19,252 bases of DNA from Oribacterium sp. Lineage in GTDB: Bacteria > Bacillota_A > Clostridia > Lachnospirales > Lachnospiraceae. The DNA is taken from positions 1 to 19,252 of the forward strand of contig JAGAXP010000205.1 of the NCBI GenBank assembly GCA_017940955.1. The letters are read 5' to 3'. The position numbers were made by a program, and so were the translations under genes. The notes beneath the pieces were generated by a model. It saw only the letters and a program-made list of their open reading frames with translations. It ran no database searches and was not told the origin of the DNA. This document shows positions 1-7,326 of this stretch, one piece after another (position 1 is the first letter of the stretch; each line of letters opens with the position of its first letter).

Positions 1-440
1 CAAGCCGCCTTAAAGGCATCTATAACAGATAAGACCAGCTGCCATTCTGTGTCATTAAACCTGGCAAGTCCACCATACAGACTTCCAAACTCATCAAACC
101 CCTTCAGGCCGAATTCCCTGAACTTTTCATCAAAAACGGATCTGTCCAGCTGAAGTATGAAATTGTGATGATCGGGGGGCATGTTGGGAGCTGTAGAAGT
201 TTTATGAATGAGGTTATGGTTTACCATCATGCATGTGTGGGGAACCATACGATAGGTTTCCTGATCTACAAACAGCAGTCTCTGTCCATAGATGATAAAA
301 TGCATTTCTATGGTCTCATGGAAATGTCTGTTTTTCATTATGAACTTCTGATGTCTCACCGCTTCCGAAACCCTCAGACCTGGGATACGCTTTTCAAATA
401 CCAGTTCAAGTCTGGAATTATGTAAATTTTCGTCTGCCAT
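1..440 (-). CDS. AraC-family transcriptional regulator, N-terminal part (cut by window edge)
   Basis: An open frame starts at an ATG at 440 and runs off the left edge without a stop (146 codons visible). It has an AAGAGG ribosome binding site 7-8 nt upstream. The protein begins MADENLHNSRLELVFEKR and continues with a cupin-like stretch containing FHETIEMHFIIYGQR, then a beta-rich part with a conserved-looking PHTCMMVNHN segment. This resembles the effector-binding half of AraC/XylS regulators. The DNA-binding HTH half would lie outside the window, so the family call is inferred. It sits last in the direction of the pectin operon, 163 nt after the GH105 gene and behind a possible terminator. 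It could therefore be made by readthrough or from its own weak promoter. The likely role is sensing a pectin-derived sugar and activating the neighbouring genes. Confidence 0.72.
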   Translation of the reverse strand, partial: MADENLHNSRLELVFEKRIPGLRVSEAVRHQKFIMKNRHFHETIEMHFIIYGQRLLFVDQETYRMVPHTCMMVNHNLIHKTSTAPNMPPDHHNFILQLDRSVFDEKFREFGLKGFDEFGSLYGGLARFNDTEWQLVLSVIDAFKAA

Positions 441-547
441 ATAATGCCTCTTTTTGATAACCAGTATCGGAGAGGTGAAACGCCGAACTCCGCTTCCGAC
501 CATACTCCATGTACCTTTTCTTCCGAAAAAGATCAGCTTTTTAAAAC

Positions 548-604
548 AAATAAAGGATGGTATCCTATTGAATCATTATCCAATCAGACACACATCCTTT
601 ATTT
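548..604 (-). terminator. Long-loop inverted repeat after GH105 gene, probable terminator
   Basis: Perfect 12-bp arms (548-559 and 593-604) enclose a 33-nt loop. On the - strand the second arm ends ATTT and is followed by GTTTT, directly after the GH105 stop codon. The stem is AT-rich and the loop is long, so it may be leaky and allow readthrough into the araC-type gene. Confidence 0.5.
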
Positions 605-1773
605 TAACGTATCATTTCCGTATAGGCAAGAAACAGTGGACCAACGCCTTTTGCATCATTTTTTACTACAGGCTCCGAAAGATAATAACCCACAGATCCG
701 TCTCTGTGATCAACGCCTCCAAGTCCGGCAACAAGACATATTCCTGTTACACATGGTGTACCGTCATCGTTTTTCGAAAGTCTCTTATCGATTATACCGT
801 AGAAAGCCTTCTCTGCCATGCTTCTGTACTTTTCAGGTATAAAACCAAGTCTGACACCTTTAAGTACCGCAGCACTGATAAGTGCCGTCCCGGAAGTTTC
901 AAGGTAATTTCCTTCGACCTCCGGAAGAGCTATAAGCTGATGGAAAAGTCCGCTCTTATCCTGATATTTGGAAAGTGCCTCTGTAAGATCCATAAGCATC
1001 TTTTTGAGATGCTCCTTTTCCTTAGGAAGATCCATATCCATCATGACTTCCAGCACATCAACGAGGCTCATGATAAACCAGCCTTCGGCTCTCAGCCAGA
1101 AATTGGGACTGCATCCGGTTTCGGGATCTGCCCAGTACATCTCTCTTGATTCATCATATCCGTGATAGTAAAGTCCTGTCTTTTCATCACGCATATGCTT
1201 CTCTACATTACAGAACTGATCATAAGTATCTTTTATGTTTTTTGAATCATTGAAACGCTTCTCGTACTCGATGTAGAAAGGCTGTGCCATGTAAAGTCCG
1301 TCCAGCCATACCTGGTTCGGGTAAATATTCTTATGCCAGAAGTTTCCCTCATTAGTTCTGGGCATCATATCTATCTGAGAGCGTACCAGTTTTATGGCTT
1401 TAAGATACTTTTCTTTTCCTGTGATATCGTAAAGCTTAAACAGGTTTTTTGCGGGATTTATATTGTCAAGGTTTTTTTCCTCGGCATCATAGGTTCTGAT
1501 GCTGCCATCCTCATCTATAAATCCGCTTACGAAATCATCTGCAAACCGGAGATATCTTTCCTGTCCGGTAATTTCATAAAGCCGCAGGATACCTGTTATC
1601 ATACAGCCATCTATATAATTCCATCTATTCTCTTTACCGCTTCTTATGACCTCCAGATTCCAGGCAGGATGCCCGGAATCCGAATGAGTCATAAGGTAAT
1701 CCACATAGTCGTTGAGAAACTTTTCAGTGTCTTCTCTGCCACCTGTGAGGTGGTGTAATTCATTCGTTTTCAT
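604..1773 (-). CDS. Unsaturated rhamnogalacturonyl/galacturonyl hydrolase, GH105 family (YteR/YesR-like)
   Basis: A 389-residue cytosolic-looking protein of the (alpha/alpha)6-barrel GH105 family. These enzymes remove the 4,5-unsaturated uronic acid left at oligosaccharide ends by pectin lyases. Repeated helix-pair motifs such as ITGQERYLRFADDF and ITGKEKYLKAI (residues about 68-130) are typical. The catalytic Asp is most likely Asp158 in QVWLDGLYMAQPF, equivalent to the Asp of YteR. The length is normal for the family and there is no signal peptide. The ATG lies 2 nt after the stop of the upstream permease gene, with only a weak AAGG site, so translation is probably coupled. It is the last enzyme of the operon. 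Substrate choice (rhamnogalacturonan or polygalacturonan products) cannot be read from the sequence, although the GH28 and CE8 neighbours favour homogalacturonan fragments. Confidence 0.88.
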   Translation of the reverse strand: MKTNELHHLTGGREDTEKFLNDYVDYLMTHSDSGHPAWNLEVIRSGKENRWNYIDGCMITGILRLYEITGQERYLRFADDFVSGFIDEDGSIRTYDAEEKNLDNINPAKNLFKLYDITGKEKYLKAIKLVRSQIDMMPRTNEGNFWHKNIYPNQVWLDGLYMAQPFYIEYEKRFNDSKNIKDTYDQFCNVEKHMRDEKTGLYYHGYDESREMYWADPETGCSPNFWLRAEGWFIMSLVDVLEVMMDMDLPKEKEHLKKMLMDLTEALSKYQDKSGLFHQLIALPEVEGNYLETSGTALISAAVLKGVRLGFIPEKYRSMAEKAFYGIIDKRLSKNDDGTPCVTGICLVAGLGGVDHRDGSVGYYLSEPVVKNDAKGVGPLFLAYTEMIR

Positions 1774-1775
1774 AA

Positions 1776-2633
1776 TTAACCCTTAACCGAACCGGCAGTA
1801 ACACCGTCGATAAACTGATCCTGAGCGATAAAGAATACTACCAGTGAAGGAATGATGGAAATAAGTGAAAGTGCGAGGATTCTGTTCCATGAGAATCCGG
1901 TATCAGCATCCATGGACATCTTTACGAAGATGGCTGCAGGATAACGCTTAGGAGTTGAAACATAGAGCAAAGGTCCCATAAAGTCATTTGATGACCACAT
2001 GAACTGGAACAGTGCTGCAGATGTCATAGCAGGCTTAAGTACAGGTACGATTACGTGCCAGAGAGTTCCAAGTGCTGTACATCCGTCGATCTTTGCAGCT
2101 TCGTCAAGCTCTCTCGGTACGTTGCGGAGGAACTGGATAAGCATGAATACGAAGTATGTATCCTGAGCAAATACTGAAGGAACGATAAGAGGAAGGTATA
2201 ATGGTGAATCTACCCAGCCCCAGCCGTTGTACATGATGAACTGAGGAACGTTAAGTACTACGTTTGGAAGGAACAGTGTAGCCATCAGAAGTGCAAAGAG
2301 TGCATCATGTCCCTTGAACTTGAATCTTGCAAAACCATAAGCTGTCAGTGTGCAGGATGCGATTGTAAGGATAACCTTAGGAATAACGATCTTGTAGGTA
2401 TTAAGCATTGACTTCCAGATGTCAATGTCTCCGCCGTAACCGTTCATGGCATCCTTGTAGCCCTGGAAGGTTGGCTGCTTAGGTATAAATCCGATGCTGG
2501 AGAAAATCTCCGAGTTTGTTTTGAAGGATGCACCGATCATCCAAACCAGCGGGTAGATCATAAGAATGCCCACCAGAACCAGAACGACATATTTACATAC
2601 CGTTGCTATCTGTCTTTTTCTCTCGAGTGTCAT
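1776..2633 (-). CDS. ABC transporter permease, CUT1 family (MalG/LplC-like)
   Basis: A 285-residue inner-membrane permease with about six hydrophobic segments. The first is VLVLVGILMIYPLVWMIGAS near the N-terminus. The EAA loop that docks the ATPase is clear (residues 178-184, EAAKIDG, followed by the usual PVLKPA). It is the MalG-type partner of the permease encoded just upstream. The gap between the two genes is 3 nt and a GGAGG site lies inside the end of the upstream gene, so they are co-translated. With the binding protein of the same operon it should import pectin oligosaccharides. No ATPase gene is present in the window. CUT1 systems of Firmicutes often share one MsmX-type ATPase encoded elsewhere. 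Confidence 0.92.
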   Translation of the reverse strand: MTLERKRQIATVCKYVVLVLVGILMIYPLVWMIGASFKTNSEIFSSIGFIPKQPTFQGYKDAMNGYGGDIDIWKSMLNTYKIVIPKVILTIASCTLTAYGFARFKFKGHDALFALLMATLFLPNVVLNVPQFIMYNGWGWVDSPLYLPLIVPSVFAQDTYFVFMLIQFLRNVPRELDEAAKIDGCTALGTLWHVIVPVLKPAMTSAALFQFMWSSNDFMGPLLYVSTPKRYPAAIFVKMSMDADTGFSWNRILALSLISIIPSLVVFFIAQDQFIDGVTAGSVKG

Positions 2634-2636
2634 TGC

Positions 2637-3545
2637 TTAGTCCTCCGAATCAGAATAGTATACCCAGTGCTTCTGGCTGTACTGTAAAATCGCTGTGAAA
2701 ATCATAAGGATAATGAACAGAACCCATGCCTGTGAGCTTGCAAGTCCCATTGCATATTTCTTAAATGCGTTGTTATAGATGAGCAGTGAAACAAGTGTGG
2801 TTGCACCTCTCGGTCCACCTGCTGTAATGATGTAAGGTCCATTAAATTCCTGGAATGCCTGAACCAGCTGAGTAACCAGGTTATAGAAGATAACCGGTGT
2901 GATCATAGGTACTGTAATTGTGAAGAACTGTCTCCACTTACCGGCTCCGTCAAGGGAAGCTGCCTCATAAAGATCAGGAGATACGCCCTTTAATGCTGCA
3001 AGGAAGATAACCATGGTTGAACCGAACTGCCATACACGTAAGAGACAGATGATGAAAAGAGCGGCGGTTTTATTGGATAACCAGTGTGGTCCTTCTACTC
3101 CGAATAATCCGAGAAGCATGTTGACGATTCCGTCATCCTTAAAGATTGCCTTCCAGAGAACTGCGATGGCAACTGATGATCCAAGAATCGAAGGAATGTA
3201 ATAGACTGTTCTGAACATCTTAACTCCCTTGATCTTGAAGTTAAGGATGTAAGCTACAAACAATGCAAATATCAGCTTAAGAGGCACTGTCATAAATGCA
3301 TACTTGAAGGTGATCATGAAACCTTCCTGTATCTTTCTGTTTGTGAAAACATCGAGATAGTTGAAGATGCCCCATTTTGAAATTCCCTCAAAAAGAGAAT
3401 AATCGCTGAAACTGTAAACCAGTGATGAAAGGAATGGGTATCCTTTGAAAACAAGAAATCCTACAAACCATGGGAAGATGAATATAAATCCTTTATTCTC
3501 TTTCCAGAAGTTATTCGGAGCGGTATTTGTTTTTGAATTTGACAT
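2637..3545 (-). CDS. ABC transporter permease, CUT1 family (MalF/LplB-like)
   Basis: A 302-residue permease with a short cytoplasmic N-terminus, then a first membrane span (FIFIFPWFVGFLVFKGYPFL) and about five more. The EAA loop is at residues 194-200 (EAASLDG, followed by ITVPMITP). This is the family's contact site for the ATPase. Start: an ATG at 3545 preceded by AAAGGAG at 9-nt spacing. It follows the binding-protein gene after a 210-nt gap that holds three hairpins, one of them terminator-like, so expression below that of the binding protein is expected. It pairs with the MalG-type permease 3 nt downstream. The substrate, inferred from the neighbours, is galacturonate-containing oligosaccharides. 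Confidence 0.92.
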   Translation of the reverse strand: MSNSKTNTAPNNFWKENKGFIFIFPWFVGFLVFKGYPFLSSLVYSFSDYSLFEGISKWGIFNYLDVFTNRKIQEGFMITFKYAFMTVPLKLIFALFVAYILNFKIKGVKMFRTVYYIPSILGSSVAIAVLWKAIFKDDGIVNMLLGLFGVEGPHWLSNKTAALFIICLLRVWQFGSTMVIFLAALKGVSPDLYEAASLDGAGKWRQFFTITVPMITPVIFYNLVTQLVQAFQEFNGPYIITAGGPRGATTLVSLLIYNNAFKKYAMGLASSQAWVLFIILMIFTAILQYSQKHWVYYSDSED

Positions 3546-3629
3546 TTTATCTACTCCTTTGGAAGGTACCGTTTTTCACCGGCTTACCTTGATTGAAACA
3601 TTTTACTTACTTGAATTTTTTGCATAAAA

Positions 3630-3660
3630 ATCGGGCCTCAGAGAAAAGCCAAGGCCCGAT
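3630..3660 (-). terminator. Attenuator-like terminator between binding-protein and permease genes
   Basis: Arms ATCGGGCCT (3630-3638) and AGGCCCGAT (3652-3660) enclose a 13-nt loop. On the - strand the stem is followed by a T5 run. It lies inside the operon, so partial termination here would give more binding protein than permease. Confidence 0.72.
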
Positions 3661-3663
3661 ATA

Positions 3664-3682
3664 TACCACATTTAATGTGGTA
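3664..3682. repeat. Perfect 9-bp inverted repeat in operon gap
   Basis: TACCACATT and AATGTGGTA are separated by one T. It lies between the attenuator hairpin and the binding-protein stop codon. It could be an operator-like palindrome or, as RNA, a small hairpin that protects the upstream message. Confidence 0.4.
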
Positions 3683-3726
3683 ATTTTTAACCCTAAATTA
3701 GGAGGATCAGGGAAAAAACTATTTTT

Positions 3727-3748
3727 AAACATTGATACATCAATGTTT
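3727..3748. repeat. Hairpin just after the binding-protein stop codon
   Basis: AAACATTGA (3727-3735) and TCAATGTTT (3740-3748) form 9 bp around a 4-nt loop. It begins 7 nt past the stop codon of the binding-protein gene. There is no T-run directly after the stem on the - strand, so 3' end protection fits better than termination. Confidence 0.4.
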
Positions 3749-3755
3749 TTGAGGA

Positions 3756-5120
3756 TTACTTGCCCTCAACCTCATTAACTGCCTCAATGAGCATCTCTGC
3801 AAGTTCCTTGGAATCTACACCGTCATAAGACATTGTGTCCATGATTTCCTGGTATGCACCCTCAGCGCTGTCCTTAAGAGCTGCATCCTCATAGTAAGGT
3901 GAAAGCTGGAAAGGAGCATTGGCTGCTGCTGCCTGGTTAGCTTCAAATGTAAGACCTGCAAGAGCACCTGTTGCCTCAAGCTTCTCCTGAGCTGCATGTG
4001 ATGCAGGAACACCTCTCTCAAGTCCGAGAGTCTCTACACCGTCACCGTTGAACATGTACTGAAGGAGCTTGGCAGCCTCTTCCTTGTTAGCTGAGTTAGG
4101 AGATACAGCAAATCCCATAGAAACCTTGTAAACTGTTGCAGGTGTACCATAATCTGCAGGATACTCACCGATAACGATCTCCTGATCTGAGTCAAGAGCA
4201 TCTGCAAGCTTCTTGATTGAGCTGTCCCACTCAACAACACCGGCATAGTGGCCATCGATGAAGTTAGGGTTCTTATCAAGAGAATCAGCACCGTCACCTG
4301 TAAGCTTCTCCTGTGTTGGAATTACGTGGTTAGCCTCAAGGCTCTTAAGGAAATCAAAACCGTCTGTAAGCTCTTCTACTGAGTAGTTAAGCTTGTGATC
4401 AACGATCCACTGCTTGTTGTACTTCTCCTGCATATAGTATGTAAGAAGGATTGTGAGATCATAAGTGCCTGCTGCAAGAGGATAGTAATCATCTCCAAGC
4501 TTCTCCTTAAATACAGGACCTGCTGCAAGGATGTCTGCGAAGCTCTTTGGAACCTCAAGACCTGCCTTCTCAAATGTAGCCTTGTTCCAGTAGAATACTC
4601 TTCCGGTTGATGAAACAGGAACACCGAGTACATGTCCGTCGATCGTCATAAGATCGATAAGTGACTGGTCATACTGTGAAAGATCGAAATCTGTAAGCTC
4701 CTGAAGATCCACAAATCTTGTTCCGTCCGGGCTGAACTGCCATAACCAGTTCCAGTTGATCTGGAAAAGATCCGGCTCTGAATTACCTGCGATCTGAGTA
4801 GCGATCTTATCCTGCCAGCCTGACCATGCGCCATACTCTGACTCGATGGTAACACCGGGATTTGCTGCCATATACTCATCAAGTGCCTTAAGTGTAGCTG
4901 TGTGTCTTGAATCACCGCCCCACCATGAAATTCTAAGTGCTGTTCCGTTTCCGCCCTCAGCCTTTGCTACTGTCTCAGCTGCAGCCTTTGCTGCTTCTGT
5001 AGCAGCTGGAGCTGCTGTTGTGCCTTCAGGCGCAGATGCTGATGAGCCACATGCTGCAAGATTGAGCATCATAGATGCTGCCATACCGCCGGCGAGAAAC
5101 TTAGTAATTGTCTTTTTCAT
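3756..5120 (-). CDS. Sugar ABC transporter substrate-binding lipoprotein (CUT1, SBP family 1)
   Basis: A 454-residue extracellular binding protein anchored to the membrane by lipid. The signal peptide is MKKTITKFLAGGMAASMMLN, with lipobox LAAC and Cys24 as the lipidated residue. An Ala/Thr/Glu-rich linker follows, then a mature domain with RISWWGGDSRHTATLKALDEY, typical of the MalE/UgpB-like fold. The start was taken at 5120, not at the longer in-frame ATG at 5141, because AGGAGG sits 5 nt before it and the protein then begins with a normal signal peptide. It follows the GH28 gene by 57 nt and precedes the two permeases. The ligand, inferred from the neighbours, is oligogalacturonide or a related pectin fragment. 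The sequence alone does not prove this. Confidence 0.92.
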   Translation of the reverse strand: MKKTITKFLAGGMAASMMLNLAACGSSASAPEGTTAAPAATEAAKAAAETVAKAEGGNGTALRISWWGGDSRHTATLKALDEYMAANPGVTIESEYGAWSGWQDKIATQIAGNSEPDLFQINWNWLWQFSPDGTRFVDLQELTDFDLSQYDQSLIDLMTIDGHVLGVPVSSTGRVFYWNKATFEKAGLEVPKSFADILAAGPVFKEKLGDDYYPLAAGTYDLTILLTYYMQEKYNKQWIVDHKLNYSVEELTDGFDFLKSLEANHVIPTQEKLTGDGADSLDKNPNFIDGHYAGVVEWDSSIKKLADALDSDQEIVIGEYPADYGTPATVYKVSMGFAVSPNSANKEEAAKLLQYMFNGDGVETLGLERGVPASHAAQEKLEATGALAGLTFEANQAAAANAPFQLSPYYEDAALKDSAEGAYQEIMDTMSYDGVDSKELAEMLIEAVNEVEGK

Positions 5121-5177
5121 TTTTACCTCCTGAGGAGCCATTCAGGTCTCCTGTTTAAATTGAGTTTTACCTCATTG

Positions 5178-6755
5178 TTAACTTTTATAAACGATATTCA
5201 GGCTGTCATAATCCACAACATCTATCAGTTCCGGACCTGTATCGTCACAACCTGATATCTCAACATTTTCAAGCACCAGATGTTTTACATTTCTGGCATA
5301 TATGCTTTTTCCGGTCATTTCCGGGAAGTTGTCCATCATTATGGTCTGACCGGATTTTCTTTCCTCCTTTGGAAGGAATGAAACCTTTATGTTCTTAAAG
5401 ACTATCCTGTCGATAAATCTCTCAGGCAATCCATAAGCAACCAGCATGCACTGATCGGCACCCTCTGCCACGATATTCTCTGCTGTTACAGATCCTATCG
5501 TCGGTGTTTTATCATCAACAGGTCTTGCTTTCTGATCCTGAACATACTCACTGTGACCGTCAGGATCGCAGAAATAAAACATATTGAAGGTGAAGGGCAT
5601 ATGCACATTTTCCATTTTTATGTCATGAAAAACTATGTTGTCATAAACCGCATCGGGTCCTCTGCCTCGTCTTGTTTTGATGCGGAGCCCTCTGTCGGTT
5701 TCCCTGAATATGCATCTGGAAACTTCTACATTCTGTGCACCGGCTGCTGCTTCGGAACCAACGGTTACGCTTCCGTGACCCCTTTCAAGGAATGAGTTTC
5801 TGATCACGAAATGATCTGCAGGCTTATGATGTTTATCACTCATGTAATATTTGCCTGATTTTATGGCGATGCAGTCATCTCCGACAGAAATCCTTGTTCC
5901 CAGGATCAGAACCCCGTCACAGCTTTCAGGATCAAACCCGTCTGTATTGGGTGAATCCGATGGATTCCAGATACTTAAGTTGTAAAGTGCTATATCATCT
6001 GTATAGTAGGGATGGATGGTCCAGCAGGGAGAATTCCTCACTGTTACCGATTGCATCCTTACGGCTCTGCAATGATTCAGAAAAACGGTATTGGGCCTCC
6101 AGGCTATCCTTTTCTTCTTGGGCTCCTTCCACCAGTCGCCCTTATCTCCGTTGCCATCGATGATTCCTTTTCCGACAATTTCGATTTCTTCGGCATTAAC
6201 TGCTGTGATAAGCGATGCGAAGCTCGTTTCGGGATTGCCTTCCCAGCTTGAAAGATTGTACTCATCTTTCTCATCCGTAGTAGGTGTAAGCCCCGGTAAT
6301 AAAGGGTAATGCTTTCTGTCCGGATCCCCCATCAGAACCGCTTCATCATCTATCCAAAAAGTCATATGGCTTTTAAGGAAGATCGGTCTTGAAAGATATT
6401 TTCCTTTGGGAAGATAAACCGTGCCGTCCTTAGGACAGCTGTTTATAGCCGCCTGTATAAAACCCGTATCATCCTGTTCTCCGTCTCCCGATGCTCCGAA
6501 TTCTCTGACATTCAGAAGAACTGACTCATATTCTGTTCGGAAGGTTTTATCCGTCCTGCCGTTTTCCGTCAGAAGAGTGATGGTGTATTCCGTATCGGGC
6601 TTTAATCCGTCAACCGTCACAACATTAAGATCGGACTTTAACTTTTCCTCTCCGTTTATCAAAATGCTGTATCCCGAAGGAGCATAGCAGATCGTATCAT
6701 TCAATAATTCTATTGTTATACTCCGTTTAAAAACGGCTGCTATTTGAAAATCCAT
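5178..6755 (-). CDS. Polygalacturonase / exo-polygalacturonosidase, GH28, cytosolic
   Basis: A 525-residue GH28 enzyme that hydrolyses alpha-1,4-galacturonosyl bonds. All four family signatures are present: NTDG (270-273), the DD pair (Asp293-Asp294), GHG with His327, and RIK (358-360). Residues 1 to about 80 look like a fibronectin type III-like domain (VDGLKPDTEYTITLLTENG), as in exo-acting bacterial members. The right-handed beta-helix starts at VREFGASGDGEQDDTGFIQAAI. No signal peptide is seen, so it should act on imported oligomers inside the cell. The longest reading starts at a TTG at 6770. The ATG at 6755 is preferred because GAGGA stands 5-6 nt before it. It is the first gene of the operon and is divergent from the CE8 gene. 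An exo mode is inferred from the domain layout and location. Confidence 0.9.
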   Translation of the reverse strand: MDFQIAAVFKRSITIELLNDTICYAPSGYSILINGEEKLKSDLNVVTVDGLKPDTEYTITLLTENGRTDKTFRTEYESVLLNVREFGASGDGEQDDTGFIQAAINSCPKDGTVYLPKGKYLSRPIFLKSHMTFWIDDEAVLMGDPDRKHYPLLPGLTPTTDEKDEYNLSSWEGNPETSFASLITAVNAEEIEIVGKGIIDGNGDKGDWWKEPKKKRIAWRPNTVFLNHCRAVRMQSVTVRNSPCWTIHPYYTDDIALYNLSIWNPSDSPNTDGFDPESCDGVLILGTRISVGDDCIAIKSGKYYMSDKHHKPADHFVIRNSFLERGHGSVTVGSEAAAGAQNVEVSRCIFRETDRGLRIKTRRGRGPDAVYDNIVFHDIKMENVHMPFTFNMFYFCDPDGHSEYVQDQKARPVDDKTPTIGSVTAENIVAEGADQCMLVAYGLPERFIDRIVFKNIKVSFLPKEERKSGQTIMMDNFPEMTGKSIYARNVKHLVLENVEISGCDDTGPELIDVVDYDSLNIVYKS

Positions 6756-7326
6756 ACTTCCTCTTTTCAAGGATCATTTCTGATCACTTATTCATTTCTT
6801 ACTGACATTTATGATTATATCAGCCACTTTGAGATAAATCTTACAATTACTGACCCAATTTACTCATAATTATCTTATCTGATACTATTAATATATATTT
6901 TTTGCCTATTTGAGCTACTTTTTTAGGGTTTTTAGGTCTCTGTGATATCCTTTTAGATAATTATTCTCCATGTTTTATGCACATAATCAATCTTTTCTCT
7001 CGTCGATATCGATATATTGATAAATTTTGTAAGCGTTTTACATCGTCAATAGTTACAATCTTTGTTATTTTTCTATCAAATCAGTCATTATCCTTAAAGT
7101 AATCATAGCTCCAAGCGCTATTTTTTCGTCTTATAGTATTCGATAGTATAAAAGTATCCGATTTTATATTCATGTATATGTTTATTCATCATATAATATT
7201 GATAGTTATCGGTTCTTTGATATTTCCGTAAACAATAACATCAACCCGGGAATTACTTATCCCGGAATAAACCATCGGATTTCTGATAAGAGCAAACCAT
7301 ATAGATCCACAATGGAGGAAAATACC
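6756..7326. promoter_or_regulatory. Divergent control region between GH28 operon and CE8 gene
   Basis: 571 nt without a gene, very AT-rich, between two divergent pectin genes. It should hold both promoters and regulator sites. Possible -10 boxes are TATAAT on the + strand (7192-7197, poor -35) and TATAAT on the - strand (6814-6819). A 10-bp palindrome TCGATATCGA lies at 7003-7012, a cre-like site at 7028-7042, and a CCGGGA/TCCCGG hairpin (7246-7251, 7260-7265) in the probable CE8 leader. No promoter here has two good boxes, which fits activator dependence (inference). Confidence 0.6.
7028..7042. promoter_or_regulatory. LacI/CcpA-type operator candidate (cre-like)
   Basis: TGTAAGCGTTTTACA resembles a catabolite-response element or LacI-family operator (cre-type core TGTAAnCG...TTACA). 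It is one base longer than the usual 14-bp cre, so CcpA binding is uncertain. Its place between the two divergent pectin genes suits carbon catabolite control or a LacI-type local regulator. Confidence 0.38.

Noticed and set aside
165..425. 86-codon + strand ORF at the left edge
   Set aside because: The opposite strand encodes a recognisable AraC-type sensor domain with a ribosome binding site.
444..1165. Overlapping + strand ORFs antisense to the GH105 gene
   Set aside because: They have no ribosome binding site or family motif and mirror a clear GH105 gene on the other strand.
3815..4915. Several - strand ORFs in another frame inside the binding-protein gene
   Set aside because: They are low-complexity shifted readings of the binding-protein gene, with no start signals of their own.
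5121..5140. Hairpin hiding the binding-protein ribosome binding site (CTCCT-C-AGGAG on the - strand)
   Set aside because: The loop would be a single base, too tight for an RNA hairpin without losing most of the pairs.
6756..6770. TTG start giving a 530-residue GH28 protein
   Set aside because: The GAGGA site lies between this TTG and the ATG at 6755, so it serves the ATG.
7003..7012. TCGATATCGA palindrome as a specific operator
   Set aside because: A 10-bp palindrome in AT-rich DNA is weak evidence alone. It is mentioned only within the control region.
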